Of a stretch of DNA of 64,000 nucleotides, positions 1 through 9,951 are shown piece after piece. The position numbers and the translations under genes were made by a program. Below the pieces are notes generated by a model. The model saw only the letters and a program-made list of their open reading frames with translations. It had not been told where the DNA came from and did not search any database. Each line of letters starts with the position of its first letter. The stretch's first letter is position 1. The stretch is from a virus. Where the stretch lies: positions 104,738-168,737 of IMG/VR virus record IMGVR_UViG_3300022562_001814; one strand, written 5' to 3'.

Positions 1-1
1 A

Positions 2-211
2 TTTCGTGGATATTTTAATAGTATGTCTTGGAAAGAATCTGTAGATAGATTAGGTATGTTTGATTACGATATACAGTTTACAGTAACTCAACGTCGTGGA
101 TATAGATATAATTATCTACCATTTCAACGTAGCGCTAATAATGGTCCAAGTAATAATTCTGAAGGTGGCGTACCATTAAGCTATGGAGTAGGACCTTCAT
201 TTGATAGGTAA
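2..211 (+). CDS. C-terminal end of a tail or baseplate structural protein (partial)
   Basis: The reading frame is open from the first bases of the window, so this is the last part of a gene that starts upstream; the ATG at 23 is probably only an internal methionine. The visible 69 residues are rich in Tyr, Arg, Asn and Gly and end with a stop at 209-211. No domain is recognisable in so short a piece. An HNH gene follows within 3 bases, and the next gene after that is a baseplate hub-like protein, so a virion structural role is inferred from position only. Confidence 0.55.
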   Translation, partial: FRGYFNSMSWKESVDRLGMFDYDIQFTVTQRRGYRYNYLPFQRSANNGPSNNSEGGVPLSYGVGPSFDR

Positions 212-213
212 AT

Positions 214-933
214 ATGAAAGAAGAATTAAAATATTGTAAATATTGTGACAGTATGCAAATATCAAATACATTTCGTTACTTAAAATGTAGTAAATGTGTG
301 AAATTACAAAAAAATAAAGTTTATACAATATATTATAAAAATAATAAGAAAAAAATACTTCAAGTTCGGAAAAAATACTGTGAAAATAATTCAGAAAAAA
401 TAAAATCATATTATGAAAAAAATAAAACTATTATACTTATAAAGAAAAAAATATATAAACAAAAAAATGCGGAAGCCATATCGATATATAATAAAAAATA
501 TAAAGAAAAAAATAGAGAAAAAATTAATAAACAAAGACAAGAGCGTTATCATAAAGATGTTTTTTATAGATTAAGAAATATAATATCTACTACCATTAGA
601 AGTTATTTATATTCAAATAAAAGTAATAATTCTATTTATAATTATTTACCGTTCACAATACAAGAATTAAAACAACATTTAGAATCTCAATTTGAATCTT
701 GGATGACGTGGGAAAATTATGGAAGATATAATATTAAAAATTGGAATGATAATGACTCTTCTACTTGGACCTGGAATATAGATCATATAATTCCACAATC
801 TAAGTTACCTTATATATCTATGGAAGATGATAATTTTAAACAATGCTGGTCACTCAATAATTTACGCCCATTAAGTGCGAAACAAAATTTTATTGATGGA
901 GTTACTTTAATACGTCATATAAAAGAGAAATAA
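214..933 (+). CDS. HNH homing-type endonuclease
   Basis: 239-residue free-standing HNH nuclease, expected to cut DNA with one metal ion. Visible features are two N-terminal CxxC pairs (CKYC near residue 8, CSKC near 26) that look like a zinc knuckle, a very Lys-rich linker of about residues 30-110, and the C-terminal nuclease core with DHIIPQ at about residue 190 and the NNLRPLSAKQN segment at about 215-225. It sits between two structural genes, 2 bases after one stop and immediately before the next ATG, as expected for a mobile endonuclease inserted without disrupting its neighbours. A close paralogue lies at 43049-43741 and a deleted relative at 39934-40110. Family assignment is firm; homing activity is inferred. 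Confidence 0.88.
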   Translation: MKEELKYCKYCDSMQISNTFRYLKCSKCVKLQKNKVYTIYYKNNKKKILQVRKKYCENNSEKIKSYYEKNKTIILIKKKIYKQKNAEAISIYNKKYKEKNREKINKQRQERYHKDVFYRLRNIISTTIRSYLYSNKSNNSIYNYLPFTIQELKQHLESQFESWMTWENYGRYNIKNWNDNDSSTWTWNIDHIIPQSKLPYISMEDDNFKQCWSLNNLRPLSAKQNFIDGVTLIRHIKEK

Positions 934-3900
934 ATGACAGATATTTTTGATACACTTGGTAATGTTTTAGAATCTCAATTTTCACTTGGTGAAAATAAAC
1001 TTCATAGTCTAGATATTGTTAGAAATGGGCATGCCGTTTCTTATGGGCGTCTTGGTGAATTCGCTGATAAATTTGATAAAAGCGCCGAACGTAGCTATAC
1101 AGAAGAGGGCTTTTATAGGACCGATTTGTTTAATCCAAGAGCGAAACAATTAGAAATCTGGATGCAAGAACCAGATGTTACTATTTTAGTTAAAAAACGT
1201 GCTTTTTCTTCATTAGTAGAGAATTATAAAAATGATTTATTAAATAAAGATGAGAGATTATTTATTAGAGCAAGTAAGTTTTTATTTCAAAATAAATGTA
1301 AACAAATTGCCGCCTATGAAAAATTAACTAAAATTTCTACTATCGCTACTGAAATTGGTGCCGTTGATTATCATTTATTACCTGTTTTATTTTCTACGAC
1401 AGATACTTTAGATTCAATTTTTGGTGGCACTAGCTCTTATCAATCTTTTAAACAAGTAGTTGATCGGGTAAGAACTATTACTAATTTATCTAAAGATAAT
1501 GTTTATACAACTTGGACCACAAATGTATTAAATTCATTTAGAACAGATTTGGGTGAAGGTACTGGTGTTATTGAATTTACAACGGCTGCCAGCATTAATA
1601 CAACTTCATCGATTCATTTTGGAGGTGGTAGTTGTAATATTACATTTGTAGATCCATACGAGCTAATGTTAATTACTCATAATGATATAGAGCAAGCTAT
1701 TGCAGATGCTACTAGTACAATTATGGGTAGTGCATTTACTCAGCTTGGATTAAGAGAATTAGAAAATGGTATACAATCGGACAAAACATTATTAAATAAA
1801 ATACGTGCTAGCAGAGGCGCAAATCCTATTAATTTTATTGTAAATCCAGATACTTTCTTAGGCAAAAGAGTTCGAGCTATTGTGGATGGGACTGGGCAAG
1901 AAATTAAATTTGACGGTTCATTATTTAAAGTTGATATTGACCCAGCATACATATTTCCGAGTGGCGGGCTTCTTGATGTAAATGGATTGAGTAATGGTAA
2001 ATTACCAAGCGGTGATTTAGCTAATGCAATAGATACAATATTTGATACTTCTATAGCTCAACCAAATACCGAAGTTAAAATTTTTGAAAGTATTGTTAAA
2101 CGTATATTTAATCAAATTCAAATTAATACTAATTCCAGAAAAGTTAGTAAAAAACATAATGCAAGTACCAATACTTTAAGAAAAAAATTAAGATTACATT
2201 ATGGTTCTAAATTAATTATTCAGCCTATGGATTCGGTGCATGTATTCATTAGCTCTAAAACTACGGTTGATAATAAAATTTTAGGGGGATTACAAGATTC
2301 TTTAAATGCTGTTGGATTTTTACAAACAGCAAATAAAGCTTTAATGAATTTACAGGATTTTTTTCATGCAGGAAAAGATAATTCAATTGAAAAAGCATTA
2401 TTTGTAGGCAAAGACTTTCCTAATTGGTTATGGCTTATGATGCGTAATCAAATTACAACGGATAAGAGTGGTACTCAAGTTTTTGCGGGGTTAGTAGAGA
2501 ATAATAGCTCTAATTATGATAATAATACTTTTACAGTTAACATAAGTGCTAAAGATAATTCTTCTTATTTTAATTTTGGAGTAGTGAATTATAAACCGGC
2601 ACTTGATGTTTGGAACGGTTCTCTTTTTGATCCTATCACTCCTTTTAATATTGAATTTGATCGAGCAACTGGGTTTCAAAAAGATCAAATACCAGAACTA
2701 TTACAAGAGAATCAAGATTTATTTAAATCGGCTTTTATTAAATATAAAAATGGAATATATGTAGGAAAAAAACCAACTGTAAATAATTTTGTACAAGATA
2801 CTGACACTATACAAAACGCTTCCGTAAGACGAATTTTTTATGATCCAGACGGAATGGTGTATAAATGGAAAGAAGGTATTGGTACATTAGTAATGTTTGG
2901 AAATAATTACGAAGAAAATCCGTCCACACATACTTCTACCCCACCAACTACTAATGATCCGTTTGCGGGACAAGATGTTATGAATGTTTTGTCTTTAATG
3001 GTAACTGGAGAGCCTTATAATTTTGCTACCTTCTATAAAGCGGCTTCGCAATTTGATAGTTTTGGGCGAGATCCTCATACGGGTGGAGATCCATCAACAT
3101 CATTTTTTAGAAATTTTCAAACAGATCTTAAAAAACGTAATTTATTATATGGTAATTTCGTTCCTTTTAAAAAATTAGTTACAGATACTGAAACTTATAA
3201 AAATGTTTTAAATGGAACTATTAGAACCGAAAGTTTTGAACGAGAATTAAATGAATTATTAGAACAGAGAGCCGATCTTATAGATAGACAAACTTATCTT
3301 GGCCCCGATAATATTAATGCTAGAAATTTACAACCTAGAATTAATGAATTAAATAAAAAAATAAGTGTAAAAAAACAAAAAATAGCAGATGAATTAAAAC
3401 AAATAAATAAACCTATTAGTTTGATAGGTAATGATGTCAGTTTGGATTATAGTTCAGATAATTTATTAGATGCAGGAAATAAAAATAATTTAAGTGATGC
3501 AGATAGATTAAATAGAGATTTAAGAAGAAGGATTCATTATCTTACTCGAAGATTATCTTGGAAAGTAAGAGCAAATGAAGATATTAATTTATTTATTGTA
3601 GATGACTCTTATGATAAAGATTATGATATTCAGGAATTTGAAAAATCATTCACCAATCCAGATCTTTTTAGAAGTGAATATACGACCGTTGATGAACAAA
3701 TTAAAAGAGTAAGCCAACTTCTAGATTTAGAAGTATTTGCTGACACTCAAGGACACATTAGAGTTCGTGTACCTCAATATAATAAAATACCAAGTAGCGT
3801 ATTTTATAGAATGATAAGATTGAAACAAGAATTTGATATTCAACTTTATCCTCAATTTTTAGAGGATCTTTATGTTACACAACTTACTAATATTTTAGAT

Positions 3901-5736
3901 AGATTAGAAATTATTGAAGATGAAATTCGTATGTATGGTTTAGCTCTGGGATTAAACACAGATGCTAAACTCGAACAATATATTTCTACTAAAGGTCCAA
4001 ATATTCCAGGTAATAAAGTTTTTACAACTTTTAAATTTATTTCAGACGAATCTACAGGCGCTACTTCCAGAATTATTTTAAAAGATTTATCATCAACTGA
4101 TAATCCTGATGAAGTTTTGCAATTATTTAGTAATGGATTAAATGCAAATAATTCTCTTAGCACACAAGCCACCGTTAATAATATTTTAAGTACATATTCA
4201 AGAGTTGATCTTTTAAGTCAAACGACTCAAGCATTTATTGGTAAAGATGTTAATAGTATAACTTCTAATGAAGGAGATCTGAATAGAAAAGAAAAAATTG
4301 CAGATAGATTGTATCAAAAATCCGGACAAGAATTCGATTTAAAACAACTATTTACCAATAGTAATAAATTATTGGGAGGAAAATCTGTTAGTCAAGGAGA
4401 TTTATTAAAAGTTTTAAATGAAATTTCAACTAGAATTTCTGAAAGACAACGTATTATTAAAATTGCGGCAAAAGCATTACAAAATGCTCAAGAAGGTGTA
4501 TCTTTAATTCAAAATAAAGGACAAATAGCAAATAAATTAATCACTCCAGGATTATTAAATAATAGTCAAATTCCACAAGGCTTTGAAGGCATTATTGAAG
4601 ATGAAAGTTATGATGATTATGGTCCTGGGTCTGGAAAACGTTACATTATTAAACCACAACATATTAAAAGTATGTCTATTACAGAACATGCTCCATCATT
4701 TACAAGTGTTGAAGTATCTGGAAAATTTGGTGATAATTATATAAATAATTTACCTGATAGCTTAAATGGATTTACTGGTCCTGGAAATGCATTAACTACC
4801 GCGCTTGCAGTTGATTATGATTTATGGCGTATGTATGGTGTTAGAATACCACAATCAATAAATGCACCATATTTAACCGATCCACAAACTCAATGTGCTC
4901 CGTTCGCAGTTGCTTTACTTAATAAAGCAAGAAAACAAATTCATGATGGTTCCACAATTAATATATTTGGTAATGAATATATGCAACCGGGAGAAGTAAT
5001 TTATATAGAACATCTTGATAATTTATTTTATGTAGAAAGTGTTCAGCATCGTATTAATTATGGTAGAGAATTTTCTACTTCATTAAATGTATCTTATGGT
5101 CATATGCCGGGACAATATATTCCAACTTATCTAGATACTGTTGGAAAAATTCTATACAAAAATAAAGATATTACTAATTTTGTTAATATTAGACAGGATA
5201 ATGTTAATAATGAACAACATATTGGTACTATTATTGGTAGTTCTGATGGTACATTTACTAGTCCAAGCGATCAAATCAGTAAAGGCATTTATGCACAGTT
5301 AAATAGACAGACATTGAATGATATATTGCAAGCAGCTGATTCTGCTTTTAGTGTTGCTGGAGCTAATTATCAACCAACTCTTGAATTAAGAATTTATTAT
5401 GCTTCTAGTTCGGGTTTTAGTTCTTTCAGTCCTAATGCGCAAGCGCTAGCAGAAGCGATAAAACAATTTCTTATTGGTGCTCAAAATGGCTTATCAGAAT
5501 CATTTAAATTAAAACAACCTAGTTCATTTCTTAAAAATCAACAAGATTTTATTAATGTGGTGTCAATTGATTCCGATGATCCTGAAGAAAATAGATCTCC
5601 TTCCTCTCAAGCTTATAATATGGCTCGAGTTACACTTGATAAAAAATCAACAAGAAATGAAGCCAATGCTAACAAAGTAGATACAGTGATATATAAATAC
5701 GTAGTCGATTGTTGGATAAATTTTACAAGTGATTAA
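934..5736 (+). CDS. Large baseplate hub-like structural protein
   Basis: 1600-residue protein starting directly after the HNH stop codon. The segment at about residues 1345-1390 (NEYMQPGEVIYIEHLDN, then YVESVQHRINYG) resembles the C-terminal part of hub proteins of the gpD/gp27/XkdQ type, where a small beta domain reads 'x-PG-x-V-I-x-I... YYV-x-V-x-H-x-I'. A Lys/Glu/Gln-rich stretch at about residues 770-830 should form a coiled coil. It is far longer than typical hubs (about 350-500 residues), so it probably carries extra domains. A spike-like gene follows after 6 bases and gp25- and J-like genes lie further down, which supports a baseplate role. No lysozyme motif was seen. The function call rests on context plus a weak motif. 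Confidence 0.6.
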   Translation: MTDIFDTLGNVLESQFSLGENKLHSLDIVRNGHAVSYGRLGEFADKFDKSAERSYTEEGFYRTDLFNPRAKQLEIWMQEPDVTILVKKRAFSSLVENYKNDLLNKDERLFIRASKFLFQNKCKQIAAYEKLTKISTIATEIGAVDYHLLPVLFSTTDTLDSIFGGTSSYQSFKQVVDRVRTITNLSKDNVYTTWTTNVLNSFRTDLGEGTGVIEFTTAASINTTSSIHFGGGSCNITFVDPYELMLITHNDIEQAIADATSTIMGSAFTQLGLRELENGIQSDKTLLNKIRASRGANPINFIVNPDTFLGKRVRAIVDGTGQEIKFDGSLFKVDIDPAYIFPSGGLLDVNGLSNGKLPSGDLANAIDTIFDTSIAQPNTEVKIFESIVKRIFNQIQINTNSRKVSKKHNASTNTLRKKLRLHYGSKLIIQPMDSVHVFISSKTTVDNKILGGLQDSLNAVGFLQTANKALMNLQDFFHAGKDNSIEKALFVGKDFPNWLWLMMRNQITTDKSGTQVFAGLVENNSSNYDNNTFTVNISAKDNSSYFNFGVVNYKPALDVWNGSLFDPITPFNIEFDRATGFQKDQIPELLQENQDLFKSAFIKYKNGIYVGKKPTVNNFVQDTDTIQNASVRRIFYDPDGMVYKWKEGIGTLVMFGNNYEENPSTHTSTPPTTNDPFAGQDVMNVLSLMVTGEPYNFATFYKAASQFDSFGRDPHTGGDPSTSFFRNFQTDLKKRNLLYGNFVPFKKLVTDTETYKNVLNGTIRTESFERELNELLEQRADLIDRQTYLGPDNINARNLQPRINELNKKISVKKQKIADELKQINKPISLIGNDVSLDYSSDNLLDAGNKNNLSDADRLNRDLRRRIHYLTRRLSWKVRANEDINLFIVDDSYDKDYDIQEFEKSFTNPDLFRSEYTTVDEQIKRVSQLLDLEVFADTQGHIRVRVPQYNKIPSSVFYRMIRLKQEFDIQLYPQFLEDLYVTQLTNILDRLEIIEDEIRMYGLALGLNTDAKLEQYISTKGPNIPGNKVFTTFKFISDESTGATSRIILKDLSSTDNPDEVLQLFSNGLNANNSLSTQATVNNILSTYSRVDLLSQTTQAFIGKDVNSITSNEGDLNRKEKIADRLYQKSGQEFDLKQLFTNSNKLLGGKSVSQGDLLKVLNEISTRISERQRIIKIAAKALQNAQEGVSLIQNKGQIANKLITPGLLNNSQIPQGFEGIIEDESYDDYGPGSGKRYIIKPQHIKSMSITEHAPSFTSVEVSGKFGDNYINNLPDSLNGFTGPGNALTTALAVDYDLWRMYGVRIPQSINAPYLTDPQTQCAPFAVALLNKARKQIHDGSTINIFGNEYMQPGEVIYIEHLDNLFYVESVQHRINYGREFSTSLNVSYGHMPGQYIPTYLDTVGKILYKNKDITNFVNIRQDNVNNEQHIGTIIGSSDGTFTSPSDQISKGIYAQLNRQTLNDILQAADSAFSVAGANYQPTLELRIYYASSSGFSSFSPNAQALAEAIKQFLIGAQNGLSESFKLKQPSSFLKNQQDFINVVSIDSDDPEENRSPSSQAYNMARVTLDKKSTRNEANANKVDTVIYKYVVDCWINFTSD

Positions 5737-5742
5737 GGACCA

Positions 5743-7785
5743 ATGGTAGGAACGAGTCAAACAACAATAGGTCGTGTACCCGGTTTATTAAGACTAGGAG
5801 TTATTTTATCTTTTGATTCTGATGTTCTTGGTGTACAAGTTTATATTGGTTCTTTAAAAGAATATAATGCAATACGGCAAGATATTAATAATATTGTTTT
5901 AGCACAATTGCCAGTTAATTATTTTGCTGTTGGTAAACGTCCTCCAAAAAAAGCTTTTGTAGGCGGATATCCAGAAAGTGGTACCCCAGTATTAGTTGCA
6001 CAAGCAGATGGTGGACAATGGTACATTGTTACTATATTAGCTAAAGATCCTGCAGCATTAAATACTGTTATACCTTCAGTTCCAGAGCTAAATTCTGGCT
6101 CTTATATTCTCCAATATAATGATAATTATATTAAATTAGATCAAAATGACGGTATTACATTAGGAGAAGATAATAACAGTCTTATTTTAGATACAGGCAG
6201 GGACGTCTTTGTTGACACTTTTGATAATAAATATGTTTTTACAGAAGCTTCCCGTACTGTTGAAGGTATTATTAAAAGAGATGTGGAACCCAAAGAAGCT
6301 TATGCCTCTTCTTTAAGAGAATCAAATCCACAATATGATGATACACTTAAAAAAATTGGATTAGATCCTATAGCTGCTCAAAATTGGTCAAATATCGGTT
6401 CTTCAATTCGTAATCCATTACGAACTGAAAAAAGAGAAATTGTATATGAATTTGGGCGAAGTTTTAATATATTAGATGATGAGAAAGAGTTTTTATCATA
6501 TAAAGATAGTGCTAATATCAAGATAAGCGATATTTTAAATAGACGTGAAAGTCGTGCTGATGCTTTAAGTTTAAGTTTAGTTTCTCCTAATTATTTGATG
6601 GAAACGATAAAAGGTACCGTTGTTGATATTTATGGTAATGTATTAGATATTAACAGATCTGTTATTCCATTAGGAAAAATAGAAAAATTATCAATTAAAA
6701 AAATTAAAACAAATTTACAAGAACAAGATCCATTAGGAAATGTATTTCAAAATATTAAAGCTTTAGAAAGAAGAGAAATTGCTTATCATTTTGAGTTAAA
6801 TGCAAAGAAAAATGTTTTAGGTCCACCCGATGCCACAAAACGAGATGATTACGCTAGAGATCGTAGTAGATTTTTCTTAGATATTGATAAAGAGGGTGTA
6901 TTTAAACTAAATGTACCAGCGTCCAGTGAAACTGGTAACGTTCCATTATTAACTAGATATGAAAATTTTTCTACTATTACGCCAAATGAAAAAACTAAAG
7001 ATCCTAATGATTTAGTTTTTAATCAAAATACTCAAGATATTTTAATTGAATCTTTTATTGGTGATAATGCTGTTGTTGAAATAATAGATGAACTTAATGG
7101 CAATGCTTCTCCTTTAGATAGATTTTCATCTGAAAATAATCCTACTTATATTAAACACGGCACTGTTTATCATAATATAGCTGATACATGCAGTACGTTT
7201 CAGCAAAATAATATTATTTATGAACGAATAGTAACGACCAATTTGGCAACTGGACGAGTTGCTGATAAAGTAGATATTATAAAACAACAAATTAAAATTT
7301 CCGGAGATGATGCTGATGGTGGCGGAAGAAGCGGAAGTTTAAATTTTGATGGCTCTATAGAGGTTAATATTGGAGCCAATACTGTTGACCGTCATTCTGT
7401 TTGGCTTGATTTACAAGGCGCTTTAATTGGTAATGTTGGTAGAGATTTGCGTAATAATATTTCAGCAGCACTTCAATTTGACGGAGAAGTATTAATACAA
7501 AGTGGCGGTACCACGCCTAATAATGATAGTAGATTTATAAAATCAGGTATTAATAATGGTAGAAAACCGGGCGTAATAGATTTACGGGTTATTAATCAAT
7601 CGGGAAAAGTTAATGTAATAAGAATAGATAATGAAGGTATTACAATTCACGCTGAAAGTAGATTTACAGTGTATTCTCATGGAGATATAATGATGAGAAA
7701 TACTGGTACATTTAATATTGAATCTGATAATTTATTACTAAATGGACGCAAAGTACGTAAAGATACGGGGCTCGGTTCAATTTAA
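5743..7785 (+). CDS. Baseplate spike-like protein with N-terminal OB-fold
   Basis: 680 residues. The N-terminal 115 residues read like the OB-fold of baseplate spike proteins (gpV/gp5 type): repeated short beta segments ending in GTPVLVAQADGGQWYIVTIL near residue 100. The C-terminal 80 residues show short alternating beta motifs with a 'HGDIMMRN..GTFNIESDNLLLNG' pattern (about 645-670), typical of the beta-prism or beta-helix that forms the puncturing tip. The start has an AAGGA ribosome site overlapping the upstream stop. The gene directly follows the hub-like gene, the usual order. The middle 400 residues are unassigned. The role is membrane piercing and central tail plug, inferred from family resemblance and order. 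Confidence 0.62.
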   Translation: MVGTSQTTIGRVPGLLRLGVILSFDSDVLGVQVYIGSLKEYNAIRQDINNIVLAQLPVNYFAVGKRPPKKAFVGGYPESGTPVLVAQADGGQWYIVTILAKDPAALNTVIPSVPELNSGSYILQYNDNYIKLDQNDGITLGEDNNSLILDTGRDVFVDTFDNKYVFTEASRTVEGIIKRDVEPKEAYASSLRESNPQYDDTLKKIGLDPIAAQNWSNIGSSIRNPLRTEKREIVYEFGRSFNILDDEKEFLSYKDSANIKISDILNRRESRADALSLSLVSPNYLMETIKGTVVDIYGNVLDINRSVIPLGKIEKLSIKKIKTNLQEQDPLGNVFQNIKALERREIAYHFELNAKKNVLGPPDATKRDDYARDRSRFFLDIDKEGVFKLNVPASSETGNVPLLTRYENFSTITPNEKTKDPNDLVFNQNTQDILIESFIGDNAVVEIIDELNGNASPLDRFSSENNPTYIKHGTVYHNIADTCSTFQQNNIIYERIVTTNLATGRVADKVDIIKQQIKISGDDADGGGRSGSLNFDGSIEVNIGANTVDRHSVWLDLQGALIGNVGRDLRNNISAALQFDGEVLIQSGGTTPNNDSRFIKSGINNGRKPGVIDLRVINQSGKVNVIRIDNEGITIHAESRFTVYSHGDIMMRNTGTFNIESDNLLLNGRKVRKDTGLGSI

Positions 7786-7804
7786 TAAATAATAATTAGA
7801 TGTT

Positions 7805-7816
7805 AAAATTAATTTT
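7805..7816. repeat. AT-rich palindrome AAAATTAATTTT in an intergenic gap
   Basis: A perfect 12-base palindrome in the 67-base gap between the spike-like gene and the next gene. It is followed by the AT-rich string TATATATAAG. It could be a weak regulatory site or chance in AT-rich DNA; nothing further supports it. Confidence 0.25.
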
Positions 7817-7852
7817 GTTGATGGTATATATAAGCATAAGAAGAAATAAATA

Positions 7853-9949
7853 ATGCCTTGTAACCCCATCGACGATTCAGACGTAATACTTCCTGATTTA
7901 CCATCAGACTTTAACGGTTTGGCAGTCCCGCAATTACCTCCTTTTGATATTCCGTTTCCTAATTTACCTATTGAGGACTTATTAGATCTTTTTAATACAT
8001 TAAATATGATTTTGCCTCCAGGAATTTTGAGACCAAACTTATCTCCTCAATTTTCTAAAAATGTTTTGGATGCGATTTTATCATTATTAGAAAAATTTAT
8101 GCCATTTTTAATGTTGTATACATTTTTCATGCCAATTTTGAATATGATTTTATGTATAATTGAAGTATTATGTTCAATTAATAATCCATTTAAACTTATT
8201 AAAGCAATTATTAGATTATTTAGAGTTTGTATTCCCGAATTTTTGTCTTTATTTCCATTTTTGGCGTTAATAATGATGATAATTTCTTTATTATTGTTAA
8301 TTTTAGCATTAATTCTTTATTTAATAGAACGTATTATTGCTTTAATTAAACAAATTATCGAAAATATAAGAATTTTATCAGAAGCGGTTGCTTCAGCGGA
8401 CAATGATAGCGTTATTGCAATTACAATTAAGTTAGGGGATTTGCTTTGTATATTTCAAAACTTATTTGTATTATTAGGTGTAATAATTTTAATCTTTCAA
8501 CTAATTGAAAGATTATTAAATCTTAGTTTTAAATTACCACCATGCGATGATGATGATGGCAGTGATGATGGGTGTTGTACCACCGATGTTTGCCCTTCAT
8601 TTATTAAAAATAATAAAGAAATCACTTCAACCGGCACTTTACAATATTTTAATAAAGTTATAGAAACTGGAAGTATATTTGGTTCAGAAACTTTGCGAGA
8701 ATCTAGTTATCAATTATATGATGAAGCGGCAAGCACTGCATTAGCATTTAATAATATTACGCATGCATTCGATTTACCTAATGGTGTATCTCAAGTTTTC
8801 TTTCCCGAAGGTAAAACATATACATCAACATCTAATTCTAATGGAGTTCCTTACTTAGCCGATATAAGATTTTATTATGATCCATTAATTTTCGGACGTA
8901 ATGATACGTTAGGTGCAAGATTTATCAGAATTAAAAATTGTATTGTATTACAGGCTCCAGTTGATGGTGTTTATGATTATCAAAATAATTTAATAGAACC
9001 ATTTAATGGAACATTATCATTAGGTGGTGGTACAGCCTATGAAGATGATGGAATTACTGTTATGAAAGTATCTTCTTCTGACGCAGGTGCGGGAACTTTG
9101 AATACAGTTATCACATTGCCTGATACTGTTTCTGATAATCCAGTATTATCACCAACAGATGGATTAAAATTTGAACAAATAACATATACTTTTAAAATTA
9201 ATCACACAATTTTGGTTGCAGAAGATTTAATTACATTAGGATGCCATCCGGATGTTGCTTTAAATAAAAACTTTATGAATAGCACGATAGCGTCTAGATT
9301 AAATACAAATGCAGCTATTTTAAGAGGTATTACCTTACCAAATGTTCAAGACACACAAGATTGTATTTTAAATGCAGTAAATAAATTTAGACAAAGTGTT
9401 TCAGTAGAATCTGCTGAAACTCTACAATCTGAATGTATAGATTGTTTACATAATTTACAATCACAAGTCAATCAAGTACTAGGAGAAGTTATTGATGCTG
9501 GATTTGATCCTTATAATAGTGATTTTGAATTAGATCCGAGCATTCAATTTACTACAAAACCAATTAATGTATTAGTTACGCTAAATGAATCAAGTGGTAA
9601 TAATATAGCAACGAATTTGCCAGCTGAAGTTGGCTCCGATCTTGCGACCAATTTAAGTGCAGATATTACGTTAGGAAATATAACCGATTTTAGTTATGAT
9701 GGTTCTAGTCAATTTGTTGCACAAATTACAAGCTCTCAAGCCGGTAATGGTGTGATTAAAGTTGCTTATAACAATCAATTTATTAGTATTTTAAATAATC
9801 CTGCAGATACCACCCAAACGCCTAGCGTAACAACTAAAGAATTATTATATACATTTGTTCAATCTTCATCTGCTGCAACAGGAATTGGCGGAGATTCAGG
9901 AGCTGTAAGACGCGATGAAAGTGATGTAGCTAGAGATAATGGAGAATAA
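7853..9949 (+). CDS. Hydrophobic virion-associated protein in the baseplate module
   Basis: 698 residues, not matched to a named family. The first 75 residues are Pro/Leu/Asp-rich (LPDLPSDF, PQLPPFDIPFPNLP). Residues of about 80-165 and 195-225 hold a series of strongly hydrophobic Ile/Leu/Phe segments that look membrane-embedded or deeply buried. An acidic, Cys-rich turn follows (CDDDDGSDDGCC at about 228-239), then about 450 residues of soluble, beta-rich sequence. A hydrophobic tail-module protein might be a tail-tip component that inserts in the host envelope, or a tape-measure-like protein. The former is suggested by the location next to the spike gene, but this is inference. The start ATG follows AGAAGAAATAA. 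Confidence 0.5.
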   Translation: MPCNPIDDSDVILPDLPSDFNGLAVPQLPPFDIPFPNLPIEDLLDLFNTLNMILPPGILRPNLSPQFSKNVLDAILSLLEKFMPFLMLYTFFMPILNMILCIIEVLCSINNPFKLIKAIIRLFRVCIPEFLSLFPFLALIMMIISLLLLILALILYLIERIIALIKQIIENIRILSEAVASADNDSVIAITIKLGDLLCIFQNLFVLLGVIILIFQLIERLLNLSFKLPPCDDDDGSDDGCCTTDVCPSFIKNNKEITSTGTLQYFNKVIETGSIFGSETLRESSYQLYDEAASTALAFNNITHAFDLPNGVSQVFFPEGKTYTSTSNSNGVPYLADIRFYYDPLIFGRNDTLGARFIRIKNCIVLQAPVDGVYDYQNNLIEPFNGTLSLGGGTAYEDDGITVMKVSSSDAGAGTLNTVITLPDTVSDNPVLSPTDGLKFEQITYTFKINHTILVAEDLITLGCHPDVALNKNFMNSTIASRLNTNAAILRGITLPNVQDTQDCILNAVNKFRQSVSVESAETLQSECIDCLHNLQSQVNQVLGEVIDAGFDPYNSDFELDPSIQFTTKPINVLVTLNESSGNNIATNLPAEVGSDLATNLSADITLGNITDFSYDGSSQFVAQITSSQAGNGVIKVAYNNQFISILNNPADTTQTPSVTTKELLYTFVQSSSAATGIGGDSGAVRRDESDVARDNGE

Positions 9950-9951
9950 TA

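Noticed and set aside
197-409. Minus-strand open frame rich in Ile, Leu, Phe and Tyr
   Set aside because: It lies opposite the HNH gene, and its composition is what the AT-rich complement gives. All minus-strand frames in the window are shadows of this kind, without ribosome sites or known motifs.
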